Below, piece after piece: positions 16,028 to 24,770 of a stretch of DNA of 64,000 bases. The notes below the pieces were generated by a model. The model was not told the DNA's origin, searched no databases, and saw only the letters and a program-made list of their open reading frames with translations. A program made the position numbers and the translations under genes. Origin of the DNA: Bryobacterales bacterium (GTDB taxonomy: Bacteria > Acidobacteriota > Terriglobia > Bryobacterales > Bryobacteraceae); assembly GCA_009697505.1 (NCBI GenBank), contig SHUD01000001.1, positions 62,001-126,000 of the forward strand, given 5' to 3'. Position 1 is the stretch's first letter; the number at the start of each line of letters is the position of its first letter.

Positions 16028-17580
16028 AGCCAACGCGCCGGGAACGGGAAGGCGGCTTCGCGCTGCTGCTGGTGTTTCTCATGGCCGCCGCCGTTGCCTT
16101 CACCATCTATCGGGAACTGCCACGCGCGGCTTTTGAGAGCGCCCGCGATAAGGAACAGCTGCTGCTCGACCGCGGCAACCAATACAAGCGCGCCATTGAA
16201 ATCTATTACGCCGTCAACAAACGCTATCCACCCGATATTAAAGATCTCGAAGACACCAATCAAAAACGTTACCTTCGCCATCGCTACAAAGACCCGCTCA
16301 CGGGTGAAGATGAGTGGCGCATTATCCACACCAACGGCAGTTTCCTGACCGACTCGCTGGTGCAGAAGCCGCCCGCGCAGAATGCGGCCAACGGAGGGCC
16401 GGGCGCTCCCACGGTGGGCGGCGGCCCGCTGGGTTCAAACACCATGAATACGGCGTCCGCACAGCCCTCGCAGCCGGACCCCGGCAACGGCGGAGGGGCG
16501 GCCGTGAATGCCGCGGTCCAAAGACGTCCCAGCGACCGCACCATTACGCCGGAGGGTTTTCCGCAGCCCGGGAATGCGGGGACGCCGGGTGCCTTTGCTG
16601 GAAATCCCGGCGGTGGCAATCCCGGGACCGGCAATCCACCGGGGAGCAATCCGTTTGGTTCGACCACCGCCAACTACGATCCCAACGACCCGCGCACCTG
16701 GCCGGCCATCACGCTGACGCCCGCCAATCCGGCGCCCGGACCAGGGAATCCACCCCGGCCCGGCCAGCCGCCGAACGCACAGATTACTGCTGGGCAAATC
16801 GGCGCGGGCCAAATTCCCGGGCAGAACGGATCCAATCCGAACATTCCGGGGCAGCCGGCGTTTCCGCCGCAGGGGATGCAGAATCCTTTCGGTGGTCAAA
16901 CCAACCCAGGGCAGAACCAATTCAATCCGAACCAGCAGCCCCCGTTCAACCAAACTCAGTTCAACCCCAACCCCACGAATGCGTTTAATGCGGCCGGCTT
17001 CGGCGGTGGACCACCAGCCCCACAAATCAATCAAGCGCAGGCGCAAGGGTTCTCGCCGCAGGGCGCCATCGGCGGCCAGCCATCCCCGGTGGGCGGACTC
17101 ACTCCGGCGAACGGCGGCAATGCCGCACTACAGGCAATCAACAATCAACTCTTCCGCCCGGCGCAGGCCGCTGCACCGGGTGGTCCCGGCGGTGTGATGG
17201 GATCACCAGGTATCGCCGGCGTGGCCAGCAAACACGAAGGCCCCAGCATCAAGAGCTATCGCGACCGCACGAAATACCAGGAGTGGGAATTTGTCTTCGA
17301 CGCTTCGGCGAAGACCGGACCGCAGGCGGGGGTGCCCGGGCAGGGTCCGCTGGGCGCGAGTCCCCTGGGCGCAAATCCGGCCGGCACGAGTCCGTTCGGA
17401 CAGAATCCGCTGGGCCAGCCGCAGCCGGGACCGGCACAACCAAGCCAAATGCAACCAGGGCAAATTCAGCCCATCCAAAATCAGCCGGGGCAGGGCCAAC
17501 CGAATGGCGGATTCCCGCCGGGATTCGTGAATCCGTTTTCGCCTCAGGGCACGGCGCCCAGTGCGAACCAGGGCCGTTAG
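16024..17580 (+). CDS. Pseudopilin-like protein with a very long Pro/Gly/Asn/Gln-rich tail
   Basis: The N-terminus has a prepilin-type signal, R-E-G-G followed by F-A-L-L-L and a hydrophobic helix (residues 12-30), and a GspG-like body (about 31-105) with R-Y-P-P-D-I and D-P-L-T-G-E-D-E-W. The conserved Glu at mature position 5 is replaced by Leu16, as in some minor pseudopilins. From about residue 110 to 518 the chain is low-complexity, made of P, G, N, Q and A with repeated N-P-F-G, P-G-Q and F-N-P-N units. A short ordered patch (about 398-425) interrupts it. This tail is far beyond usual pseudopilin length (about 130-200). Confidence 0.8.
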   Translation: MKPTRREREGGFALLLVFLMAAAVAFTIYRELPRAAFESARDKEQLLLDRGNQYKRAIEIYYAVNKRYPPDIKDLEDTNQKRYLRHRYKDPLTGEDEWRIIHTNGSFLTDSLVQKPPAQNAANGGPGAPTVGGGPLGSNTMNTASAQPSQPDPGNGGGAAVNAAVQRRPSDRTITPEGFPQPGNAGTPGAFAGNPGGGNPGTGNPPGSNPFGSTTANYDPNDPRTWPAITLTPANPAPGPGNPPRPGQPPNAQITAGQIGAGQIPGQNGSNPNIPGQPAFPPQGMQNPFGGQTNPGQNQFNPNQQPPFNQTQFNPNPTNAFNAAGFGGGPPAPQINQAQAQGFSPQGAIGGQPSPVGGLTPANGGNAALQAINNQLFRPAQAAAPGGPGGVMGSPGIAGVASKHEGPSIKSYRDRTKYQEWEFVFDASAKTGPQAGVPGQGPLGASPLGANPAGTSPFGQNPLGQPQPGPAQPSQMQPGQIQPIQNQPGQGQPNGGFPPGFVNPFSPQGTAPSANQGR

Positions 17581-18587
17581 CGGTTGGCGTAATTGCGCTG
17601 ATAGTAACTTTGGTACTCACCGGATTTGACGTGCGCCACCCAGGCGGGATTGGCGCGATACCAGTCGATGGTGGCAGCGAGGCCTTTCTCAAACGGCATC
17701 CCGGCGTTCCAGCCGGTTTCGCGCATCAGCTTTTCACTCGATAGCGCGTAGCGGCGATCATGGCCCGGGCGGTCCGTGACGGTCGTCATCAGCGACTGCG
17801 GCTTACCGAGGGCAGCCAGGATCTTCCGCACCACTTCGATGTTGGGCAGCGCGCGGCTGCCGCCGATGTTGTAGATCTCACCGGCGCGCCCGCGCTCGAT
17901 CACGGCGAGGATGGCCCGGCAATGGTCGTCCACGTGGAGCCAGTCGCGCACCTGCATGCCGTCGCCATAAATCGGCAGCGGTTGGTCTTCGATCGCGTTG
18001 GAGATCATCAGCGGGATCAGCTTTTCCGGAAACTGATACGGACCGTAGTTGTTGGAAGCGCGCGTCACCGTCACCGGCATGCGATAGGTGACGAAGTAGG
18101 ACAGCGCGAGCAGATCCGATCCCGCCTTGGAAGCCGAATACGGGCTGCTGGCGCGCAGCGGATAATTTTCGTCGGCGTCGTGAGGCGGATCAATGCTGCC
18201 GTAGACTTCGTCGGTGGAGATATGCAGGAAGCGCGGCGTCTTGTGGACGCGGGCGGCCTCCAGCAGCGTGAACGTGCCGCGCAGGTTGGTTTCAAACACC
18301 GGCTCCGGCGAGTGAATGCTGCGGTCGACGTGCGACTCGGCGGCGAAGTGCACGATCACATCCGGCTGTTCCCCGGCGATCACGTCGTTGACCATCTTGG
18401 CGTCGCAAATATCGCCATGGACAAAGCGGTAGCGCTTGTCATTGGCCACCGGCGCGAGGTTTTCCAGGTTTCCCGCGTAGGTCAGCTTGTCGAAATTAAT
18501 CAGCGTCGAAGGCTTTGCCGAGCTCAGCAGCATCCGCACAAAGGCGCTGCCGATGAAGCCGGCGCCTCCGGTCACCAGGAATTTCAT
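17577..18587 (-). CDS. rfbB: dTDP-glucose 4,6-dehydratase
   Basis: This extended SDR enzyme converts dTDP-glucose to dTDP-4-keto-6-deoxyglucose on the way to dTDP-rhamnose and other deoxysugars. The 336-residue protein from the ATG at 18587 shows G-G-A-G-F-I-G (NAD site), the S-T-D-E-V-Y-G catalytic strand and Y-S-A-S-K. The ATG directly abuts the stop of the upstream rfbC-like gene. rfbA and rfbD are not in the window. The 3' end overlaps the stop of the convergent pseudopilin gene. Confidence 0.94.
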   Translation of the reverse strand: MKFLVTGGAGFIGSAFVRMLLSSAKPSTLINFDKLTYAGNLENLAPVANDKRYRFVHGDICDAKMVNDVIAGEQPDVIVHFAAESHVDRSIHSPEPVFETNLRGTFTLLEAARVHKTPRFLHISTDEVYGSIDPPHDADENYPLRASSPYSASKAGSDLLALSYFVTYRMPVTVTRASNNYGPYQFPEKLIPLMISNAIEDQPLPIYGDGMQVRDWLHVDDHCRAILAVIERGRAGEIYNIGGSRALPNIEVVRKILAALGKPQSLMTTVTDRPGHDRRYALSSEKLMRETGWNAGMPFEKGLAATIDWYRANPAWVAHVKSGEYQSYYQRNYANR

Positions 18588-19135
18588 TGATGTTGCAGCT
18601 CCCAATCGTAGGCGATGGACGGCTCGTTATAGGGGATGCGCCCTTCGTCCTGGGGATTGTAGAGCCGGTCCGTGACGTAGATCAGCATGGCCGGGTTCTC
18701 GCCGATGATTTTGTAGCCGTGGCCCACGCCGGGCGGAACGAAGATCTGCCAGGGCTTCAGCGCGCCGGTGTACAGCGTGTTCTTAAGTCCGAAGGTACGT
18801 GAGCCAGGGCGCAGATCGACGAGAACCACTTGGAACATGCCTTGCGCGGGCACCCACAGGTCGGTCTGATGCTTGTGAAAGTGAAAGGCCTTGATGATGC
18901 CCGGGTAGTTCAGCGCGGCGGAGACCTGCGTCGTCTCGGGCGGAAAATCGGCGGCCAAGCCCTGGCGCAGGCGCGCGACTTCGAGGAAATAGCTGCGGTC
19001 GTCAGGCCACAGATCGTAGGCGCGGACCTGGACGCCATCGATCAGGTCCGGCGAATCCGGCGTGCGAATGATCTTGCCGATGCCCGGCTCGCATTGGGGC
19101 GTGGAGATCTGGATACCTTCGCTGGCGATGTACAC
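18584..19135 (-). CDS. rfbC: dTDP-4-dehydrorhamnose 3,5-epimerase-like protein
   Basis: This is a cupin-fold sugar epimerase of about 183 residues, using the GTG at 19135 as start; the longer frame upstream has no homology. It shows I-I-K-A-F-H-F-H-K-H-Q-T-D with the active-site His, and P-P-G-V-G-H-G-Y-K. RfbC makes dTDP-4-keto-L-rhamnose from the RfbB product, and coupling to rfbB supports the assignment. Some residues differ from classic RfbC (K-A-F-H-F-H instead of R-G-x-H), so a related sugar isomerase is possible. Confidence 0.82.
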   Translation of the reverse strand: MYIASEGIQISTPQCEPGIGKIIRTPDSPDLIDGVQVRAYDLWPDDRSYFLEVARLRQGLAADFPPETTQVSAALNYPGIIKAFHFHKHQTDLWVPAQGMFQVVLVDLRPGSRTFGLKNTLYTGALKPWQIFVPPGVGHGYKIIGENPAMLIYVTDRLYNPQDEGRIPYNEPSIAYDWELQHQ

Positions 19136-19158
19136 CCCCTTCAGGTTACCGCAGGTTC

Positions 19159-19593
19159 CTACACGCGCCAGTAATCCGGCCGCCAGGTCTGGATGGCTTG
19201 CTTGATCTGCTTCTGGTCCCACTTGCCGTCGAGCCCCTGCTGCGCCAGCGCGGCCACCTCGCCATCGGAGGCGAAGCGCAGGGCGATCAACTGGCGTTCG
19301 CTCAACTCGCCAACGCGCGCCCGCGTCGCGTCCGGCAGCAACTGCGCCAGGCGCAGGCGTTCTTCCAGGCGAATGATCCGGTCCTGCACTTTGAGCGCGT
19401 AAAGGCGCGTCTTTAACATCAGCAGGATCGCCCACACCATTCCGAACAGCCGCATGGCGCCGATCCCGTCCGGCTGTTTCACAAGGGCGTAAATGGAGAA
19501 GCCCAGCAAGATCAGCGCCCCGAAGGTCAGGAAGCCGTGAAACATCGGGTCGAAGCGGGCGTGGTTTTTTACGTTTTGCTCCGGTTGTGGCAT
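19159..19593 (-). CDS. DUF6526-family membrane protein
   Basis: The 144-residue protein has two hydrophobic segments (about residues 22-38 and 45-62) and then the phrase L-Y-A-L-K-V-Q-D-R-I-I-R-L-E-E-R-L-R, followed by a helical cytoplasmic tail ending in W-R-P-D-Y-W-R-V. This matches the small DUF6526 family of unknown function. Its ATG is preceded at eight bases by an unbroken run of nine G residues that must act as the ribosome binding site. Confidence 0.8.
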   Translation of the reverse strand: MPQPEQNVKNHARFDPMFHGFLTFGALILLGFSIYALVKQPDGIGAMRLFGMVWAILLMLKTRLYALKVQDRIIRLEERLRLAQLLPDATRARVGELSERQLIALRFASDGEVAALAQQGLDGKWDQKQIKQAIQTWRPDYWRV

Positions 19594-19600
19594 TGTGTAT

Positions 19601-19609
19601 CCCCCCCCC
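19601..19609 (-). promoter_or_regulatory. Nine-G tract at the ribosome binding site of the DUF6526 gene
   Basis: On the coding strand the sequence reads G9, then ATACACA, then ATG. No other Shine-Dalgarno-like element is present. Such tracts slip easily during replication, so the length could vary between cells and tune translation, which is inference. Confidence 0.45.
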
Positions 19610-19639
19610 GGCGATCATAGATCAAATCTCAATCCACGG

Positions 19640-20794
19640 TCAATTGCGATTTCGCGCGGCAATTGTTGCGAGAACGAATGCAGCCGCCACCAGCAAGAAC
19701 GCGCTGCCGGCGAACACGCCAGGTATGCCGATTCGCGAAGCCAGGAGCCCGGAGAGCAACATCGCGGCCAGTTGAGCGGCCGATGTCAACGACGCGGAAA
19801 TTCCGCTGATGCGGCCGCGGAGTTCGGGCGGGGTGCGGCCTTGCAGAAGAGCGGCCGCCGCTACCATCACCGCCGCTACGCCGGCTCCCATTACAAACGA
19901 GGCGCTGAACGCCGTGGGTTCGTTTGGTAATTGAGCAAAACCCAGCAGAGAGGCGCCGACTGTGGCCATTCCGCCACAGACCAGGATGAGTGGATCACGG
20001 AAGCGAGTGAAAACGCGGCGCACTACGGCCGCACCGGCCACGGTTCCGGCACCAATGAGAGAACTGATCAGGGCCAGCAGGGAGGGTCCGCGACGCAGGA
20101 TATCGCGCACGTAGAGCGAGGCCAGGGCTCCGAAGCAGCTCCCGGCAAAGGTGGCGGCGGCCAAGGCGAGAACCAGCGAAGAGACCTTCTTATCCGAGAT
20201 CAGGAAGCGGATCCCGGCGCTGACGTGCCGCGCAGCCGAAGTGCCGGCGGGGCGGGGGCAACGCAGGGTCGCGAGCAGGCCTGCCGAGAGCAGAAAGCTC
20301 GCGCTATCGGCGTAATAGCAGGCGCGCTCGCCGAGACCACCCGCCAGCGCGGCAGCCACGGCGGGACTGGCGATGCGCACAACCTGCAGGCTCTGCTGCA
20401 AGCGGGCGTAGGCGGCGGGCAATTCCGCTTGCGGAATCAGAAGCGGCACGGTGATGGCGAAGGCGGGATTGAAGAAGCTCGACACGCATCCGATGGCGAA
20501 GCTGACCGCCCAGATCTGGTGAATACCGGTGGCGAAGGCCAGCAACAGAATCAGCACCGCGCGCGAGAGGTCGCTCGTGATCATGGTCCGGCGGGGATCC
20601 CAGCGGTCGGCGAGTGCGCCGGCAAAAGGGCCGAGAACGGTGACGGGGAGGAGTCCAAAGATAAACACTCCGGCGATGTCGCGCGGGCTGCCGTGCATGC
20701 GGAACGTAACGGCTACCTGGACGGCGAACACGGCTACGAAATCGCCCAGCAGACTCACGGCCTGGGCCAGCCAAAGACGCCGGAAGGGGGTCAC
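19640..20794 (-). CDS. MFS transporter, EntS/MFS_3-like exporter
   Basis: The 384-residue protein has about 11-12 hydrophobic helices and the MFS loop motif G-A-L-A-D-R-W-D-P-R-R-T near residues 59-70. The first helix phrase F-R-R-L-W-L-A-Q-A-V-S-L-L-G-D is typical of the EntS/macrolide-exporter branch. The substrate cannot be told from sequence. It lies between lpxA and the DUF6526 gene, all on the minus strand, with 89 and 46 base gaps. Confidence 0.85.
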   Translation of the reverse strand: MTPFRRLWLAQAVSLLGDFVAVFAVQVAVTFRMHGSPRDIAGVFIFGLLPVTVLGPFAGALADRWDPRRTMITSDLSRAVLILLLAFATGIHQIWAVSFAIGCVSSFFNPAFAITVPLLIPQAELPAAYARLQQSLQVVRIASPAVAAALAGGLGERACYYADSASFLLSAGLLATLRCPRPAGTSAARHVSAGIRFLISDKKVSSLVLALAAATFAGSCFGALASLYVRDILRRGPSLLALISSLIGAGTVAGAAVVRRVFTRFRDPLILVCGGMATVGASLLGFAQLPNEPTAFSASFVMGAGVAAVMVAAAALLQGRTPPELRGRISGISASLTSAAQLAAMLLSGLLASRIGIPGVFAGSAFLLVAAAFVLATIAARNRN

Positions 20795-20883
20795 GGGCGC
20801 AGGTTAGGGTGGGCTTCGGAAAAGAATCGGGGGTCTAATCTCGATCCGTGGTAGGCAGAGTGGTTACGGGCGAATGGGAGGCG

Positions 20884-21672
20884 TTAATCACGCGCGATTC
20901 CACGCTTGCTGGAGCGGATAAACGCCACCAAGTGGCGGGTGTGCTCGGTAGAAACTCCGGTCTCGATGCCCTGTAGGGCTTCTTCGAGCTTCAGCCCGGA
21001 CCTGTAGAGCGTCCTGTAAGCCGCTTTCAGCGCGGCGATTTCATCCGATGCAAAGCCGGCCCGCCGCAGCCCCACCATATTCAGACCGGTAGGTGTGACG
21101 TAGAGCCCGGCGTACAGGAAGAATGGCGGAACGTCTACGTTCACGCGGGTTCCGCCTCCGATCATGGCCAGGCGGCCTACTTTGCAGAATTGGTGGATGG
21201 CGACGTTGCCGGAAATGAACGCCTGGTCCTCGACCTCCACGTAACCGGCCACCAAGGCGCAACTGGCGATCACGGTGCGGTTGCCGATCTTTGCATTGTG
21301 CGCGATGTGGCCCGAGGTCATCACGTAGTTTTCGTCGCCGATGACGGTTTCCGACTCCGGCGCGGTGCCGCGTGAGATGGTGAAGTGCTCGCGAATCTTG
21401 TTGCCGTTGCCGATTCTCAGGTAGCTGCGGCGGCCGTCGAAATTCTTGTCCAGCGGGTCGGTGCCGAGCACGGCGCCGGCCGAGATCTCGTTGCCTTCCC
21501 CCAGCGTGGTCCAGCGCTTGACGTAAACGTAGGGCTCCAGCATGCAGCGGGCGCCGATCACGACATCTGGTTCGATCACACAGAACTCGCCGATCACGGC
21601 GCCGGGGCCGATTACGGCATCGGGATGCACGCGGGCAGTGGGCGCGATGCGCGCGCCGGGGGAAACGGGCAT
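20884..21672 (-). CDS. lpxA: Acyl-ACP--UDP-N-acetylglucosamine O-acyltransferase
   Basis: LpxA performs the first step of lipid A synthesis, moving a hydroxyacyl chain to UDP-GlcNAc. The 262-residue protein has the left-handed beta-helix hexapeptide repeats throughout (for example I-G-P-G-A-V-I-G), and the catalytic histidine in S-G-H-I-A-H-N near residue 120. The C-terminal helical domain starts near residue 190. It stands apart from lpxD, fabZ and lpxB, which are usually linked. Its presence supports a diderm cell with lipopolysaccharide. Confidence 0.93.
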   Translation of the reverse strand: MPVSPGARIAPTARVHPDAVIGPGAVIGEFCVIEPDVVIGARCMLEPYVYVKRWTTLGEGNEISAGAVLGTDPLDKNFDGRRSYLRIGNGNKIREHFTISRGTAPESETVIGDENYVMTSGHIAHNAKIGNRTVIASCALVAGYVEVEDQAFISGNVAIHQFCKVGRLAMIGGGTRVNVDVPPFFLYAGLYVTPTGLNMVGLRRAGFASDEIAALKAAYRTLYRSGLKLEEALQGIETGVSTEHTRHLVAFIRSSKRGIARD

Positions 21673-21702
21673 GCTCAGGATGCTTCCTTCACGACACTTC
21701 CT

Positions 21703-22308
21703 TTAGGACACTTCCCTTAGAACGACGAACAGGATCAGCCACAGGACCGTGAGGAAATGCCAATAGTAGGAGGCGACATCCACCACTTCGCGCCGCTTCT
21801 GGCGCCCCAGCACCAGCACAAAGAGCGCGACCAGACCACCGATGAGGTGCGCGCCGTGCAGTCCGGTGAAGATGTAGAAGAACGCCCCGTGCGGGTCCTC
21901 CATCATGTAAGCGCCTTGCTCGACCAGATCGCGCCAGGCGATTAACTGGGCGCCGAGGAAAACCAATCCCAGGCCCGCCGTCGTCAGCAACAGTTTCGAT
22001 GCCAGCCGCCATTGGCCGGTGCGGAACACGCGGCGGGCGGTTTCAAGCGTCGCGCTGCTCACCAAAATGATGGCGGTGCTGAACCACAGCACCGGAGGAA
22101 ACTGAACGGGCTTCCAGTAGGGTCCCGTGCCCGCGCGCCAGACATAAGCGATCACCAGCGCGGCGAAGAACGCGGAGATCGAAAGGCACGCCGTCCAGAT
22201 CAGAATCCGGAAGGCGCCCGGAGGCGCTTTGTTGGGGTCTTCGAGCGACGAAGGCAGAAGCACGACTTCGTTGGTCTTGGTGGCCCGGTCGCTGACAATG
22301 CGTGGCAT
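21703..22308 (-). CDS. Heme-copper oxidase subunit III-like protein
   Basis: The 201-residue protein has five predicted membrane helices. Signature stretches of cytochrome c oxidase subunit III are present: F-Y-I-F-T-G-L-H-G-A-H-L-I-G-G near residue 150, and Y-W-H-F-L-T-V-L-W near the C-terminus. The 200-residue, five-helix form is common in bacterial caa3/cbb-like operons. No other oxidase subunit is nearby, so this is an isolated copy that may serve an oxidase encoded elsewhere. Confidence 0.88.
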   Translation of the reverse strand: MPRIVSDRATKTNEVVLLPSSLEDPNKAPPGAFRILIWTACLSISAFFAALVIAYVWRAGTGPYWKPVQFPPVLWFSTAIILVSSATLETARRVFRTGQWRLASKLLLTTAGLGLVFLGAQLIAWRDLVEQGAYMMEDPHGAFFYIFTGLHGAHLIGGLVALFVLVLGRQKRREVVDVASYYWHFLTVLWLILFVVLREVS

Positions 22309-22426
22309 GTCTGAATGGTTCGCTCAAGACCATTTTACGCCCGTGAAGCGAGCGGACGTATACTGAATGAGCCCGCGCATCAAGAGTCCGATGTTTACGG
22401 CTTCGGGAAGGGGGAGGGACCCTAAG

Positions 22427-24265
22427 ATGTTCACTTTGCGTCGTGCGTTCAGCATATGGGCGGCACTGTGTGTTTTGAGCGTTGCCGGCTTAGCGGCCGA
22501 ACGTCCTCCGGTCATGGGGCGCAACGCCGGAGTATCGGCCGGTCACCCACTGACTACGGCAGCGGCCTTTGAAATCCTCACGCGCGGCGGCAACGCCTTC
22601 GACGCGGGGGTCGCGGCGCTGCTGACGGGAGGCGTGGTAGAGCAAGACTTGTACGGCCTGGGCGGAGAAGCTCTGGTGCTGGTCTATCCGCGCAGCGCTG
22701 GTAAGGTCACTTCCGTGGTGGGGCAGGGCTGGGCTCCGCGGGGCGCCACCATCGACTGGTATCTGGCGCAGCACAAGGATCTGAACGGCGAAGGGCTGGA
22801 CCCGGCGGTGATCCCCGGCGCGCTGCATGCGGCTCTGACGGTGCTTGAGCAGTGGGGCACCATGAGCTTCGAGCAAGTGTCGGCGCGCGCCATTGAGCAC
22901 GCCGAGCAGGGGTTCCCTCTGCGGCCGCGGACGGCGCGGGCGATCCGGGACAATCTCAAGTTCTTCGAGCCGTGGCCCGAAAACGGGGCCTATTGGCTGA
23001 AGCCGGATGGCTCGTTGTACAGCGCCGGCGAGACTATTAAACTGCCCACTCTCGCGCACACGCTTAAGCGCATGGTGGAAGCCGAACGGGCGGCCCGCCG
23101 CAAAGGCCGGAAAGCCGCGATTGCCGCGGCGCGCGACCGGTTCTACAAGGGCGATATCGCGCGCGAGATGGTGGCGTTTCTCGAGCAGCACCAGGCTCCG
23201 TTCCAGCTCGCGGACTTCGCGGAGTTCTTCGCCAAGCTGGAAGAGCCCGCCACGGCCAACTACCGCGGTTATCAGGTCTACAAGCATGCGTTCGGAAGCC
23301 AGGGGCCGGTGCTGCTGCAGGCGCTGAACATCCTGGAGCGCTTCGATCTGAAGGCGATGAAGCACAACAGCGCGGATTATATCCACACGGTGGTGGAGGC
23401 GTTGAAACTGGCTTACGCGGACCGCGACACGTATTATGGCGATCCGCTGTTCGTGCAGACGCCGGCCGAGGGATTATTGTCGAAGGCTTACGCGGGCGAA
23501 CGCGCCCAATTGATCGATCCGCGCCATGCGTCGCGCGCCTTCGTGGCCGGAAACCCGCTGGCGTTCGACTCCAAGGTGAAGGAGTGGAACTACTGGAAGG
23601 CCAACATCGCCGACGGATCCAGTCCGGGTACCATTGCCGCGAATGCCGAACCGCTGCGCGGCGCGAGCCGCGACACCACGCACATCGCGATCATCGACAA
23701 AGACGGCAATATGTTCGACAGCACGCCCAGCGGAGGCTGGATCGGCGGCGGCGTGATTCTGGGGAAAACCGGCATCAGCATGAGCGTGCGGGGCGAGCAG
23801 TTCTGGCTGGATAAGACTCGCGCCGCTCAACTGCGGCCGCGCGCCCGGCCGCGCTATACCCTCACCCCGAGCATTGTCTTGCGCGACGGCCAGCCGTTCA
23901 TGGCCCTGGGCACTCCGGGAGGAGACAATCAGGATCAGACCATTCTCCAGGCATTCCTGAACATCGTGGAGTTTTGGCCGGACTGGTATCCAAATCTGCA
24001 CGAAGCCTTTGCGTGGCCGCGCGCGCAGACGCTGCACTTCTTCGGCTCGTTCTGGCCGCACGACGCGGGGTTCAATAAGCTGAATCTGGAAGAAACGATT
24101 CCAGACGCCGTTTTCCAGGAGTTGAAGGCGCGCGGTCACGAGGTGAACAAGATCCGGCCGTTCAGCATCGCGAGCTGCGCGACGGCGGTGCTGATCGATC
24201 CGGCCAGCGGCAACCGCATCGCGGGGGCGGATCCGCGCCGCGACTGTTACGCGATGGCGTATTGA
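22427..24265 (+). CDS. ggt: Gamma-glutamyltransferase family protein
   Basis: This Ntn hydrolase matures by self-cleavage and transfers or hydrolyses gamma-glutamyl groups in the periplasm. The 612-residue protein from the ATG at 22427 (preceded by GGGAGGG) has a signal peptide ending at A-G-L-A-A. It then has A-A-F-E-I-L-T-R-G-G-N-A-F-D-A, and the catalytic threonine in R-D-T-T-H-I-A-I-I-D near residue 440. G-G-x-x-N-Q-D replaces the usual family ending, as in distant members. The substrate could be another amide. It is transcribed away from the coxIII-like gene. Confidence 0.88.
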   Translation: MFTLRRAFSIWAALCVLSVAGLAAERPPVMGRNAGVSAGHPLTTAAAFEILTRGGNAFDAGVAALLTGGVVEQDLYGLGGEALVLVYPRSAGKVTSVVGQGWAPRGATIDWYLAQHKDLNGEGLDPAVIPGALHAALTVLEQWGTMSFEQVSARAIEHAEQGFPLRPRTARAIRDNLKFFEPWPENGAYWLKPDGSLYSAGETIKLPTLAHTLKRMVEAERAARRKGRKAAIAAARDRFYKGDIAREMVAFLEQHQAPFQLADFAEFFAKLEEPATANYRGYQVYKHAFGSQGPVLLQALNILERFDLKAMKHNSADYIHTVVEALKLAYADRDTYYGDPLFVQTPAEGLLSKAYAGERAQLIDPRHASRAFVAGNPLAFDSKVKEWNYWKANIADGSSPGTIAANAEPLRGASRDTTHIAIIDKDGNMFDSTPSGGWIGGGVILGKTGISMSVRGEQFWLDKTRAAQLRPRARPRYTLTPSIVLRDGQPFMALGTPGGDNQDQTILQAFLNIVEFWPDWYPNLHEAFAWPRAQTLHFFGSFWPHDAGFNKLNLEETIPDAVFQELKARGHEVNKIRPFSIASCATAVLIDPASGNRIAGADPRRDCYAMAY

Positions 24266-24302
24266 AGCCGATCAGATCGCCGAAAACCGGGCCGGGATTA
24301 GT

Positions 24303-24512
24303 TTACAGTGCTTCCACGAGTTCGAAGTGCGATGGTTCGGGAATTGGGTCGCCGTCCTCCCGCATCGCGGAAAGGTGCATTTCCATCGCCTTGGCCATTC
24401 GATCTCTGGTCTCTTCCAGCGTCCGGCCTGTCGCCACGCAGCCTGGCAGATCAGGAGCGTACGCACCATAACCGGTGGAGGACTTTTCAAAAAGAACCGG
24501 GAACTTGTTCAT
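24303..24512 (-). CDS. hicB: HicB-family antitoxin (short form)
   Basis: This 69-residue protein has the HicB partial RNase H fold: K-S-S-T-G-Y-G-A-Y-A-P-D-L-P-G-C-V-A-T-G, then T-L-E-E-T-R-D-R-M. The ATG at 24512 overlaps the stop of the upstream hicA as CATGA. An extended upstream frame exists but corresponds to the hicA gene in another phase. The gene appears intact, although its toxin is interrupted. Confidence 0.85.
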   Translation of the reverse strand: MNKFPVLFEKSSTGYGAYAPDLPGCVATGRTLEETRDRMAKAMEMHLSAMREDGDPIPEPSHFELVEAL

Positions 24513-24694
24513 GGAATTTCCGCCTGCTTCATTATAGACTTGAGCGTCTTCGGCGGCATCTCGTCGGACTCGTGTCCGGCAACCGTAACTTTTCACGGCT
24601 TCGTCGGATGAACAAACTGGCGGTGACTACCTTCCTGATTCTTCAATCGCCAGCCATCGCTTCGCAACTTCTTGAGCACGTCCCGGACCTTCAA
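24509..24694 (-). pseudogene. hicA: hicA toxin gene with an in-frame stop
   Basis: From a TTG at 24694 the frame encodes a full HicA mRNA interferase: L-K-V-R-D-V-L-K-K-L-R-S-D-G-W, the active-site histidine phrase G-S-H-R-Q-F-V-H, and K-V-T-V-A-G-H, ending at 24509. A TGA stands where the family has Gly, in T-K-P-[stop]-K-V-T-V-A-G. One G-to-T change (GGA to TGA) explains it. The product would stop after about 34 residues, leaving hicB without an active partner. The frame is too short and too broken to show as one long reading frame. Confidence 0.82.
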
Positions 24695-24770
24695 GCTGGT
24701 GTCCCAGTTCTACCGCTCCGTTGCCCATGCGACCACCAGTCTAGGGAACGCCGTGCGGGTTGAGTACAGT

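Noticed and set aside
19136..19618. N-terminal extension of the rfbC-like gene over the DUF6526 gene
   Set aside because: The extension is Arg/Pro-rich and is a shifted reading of the DUF6526 gene; homology begins at the GTG at 19135.
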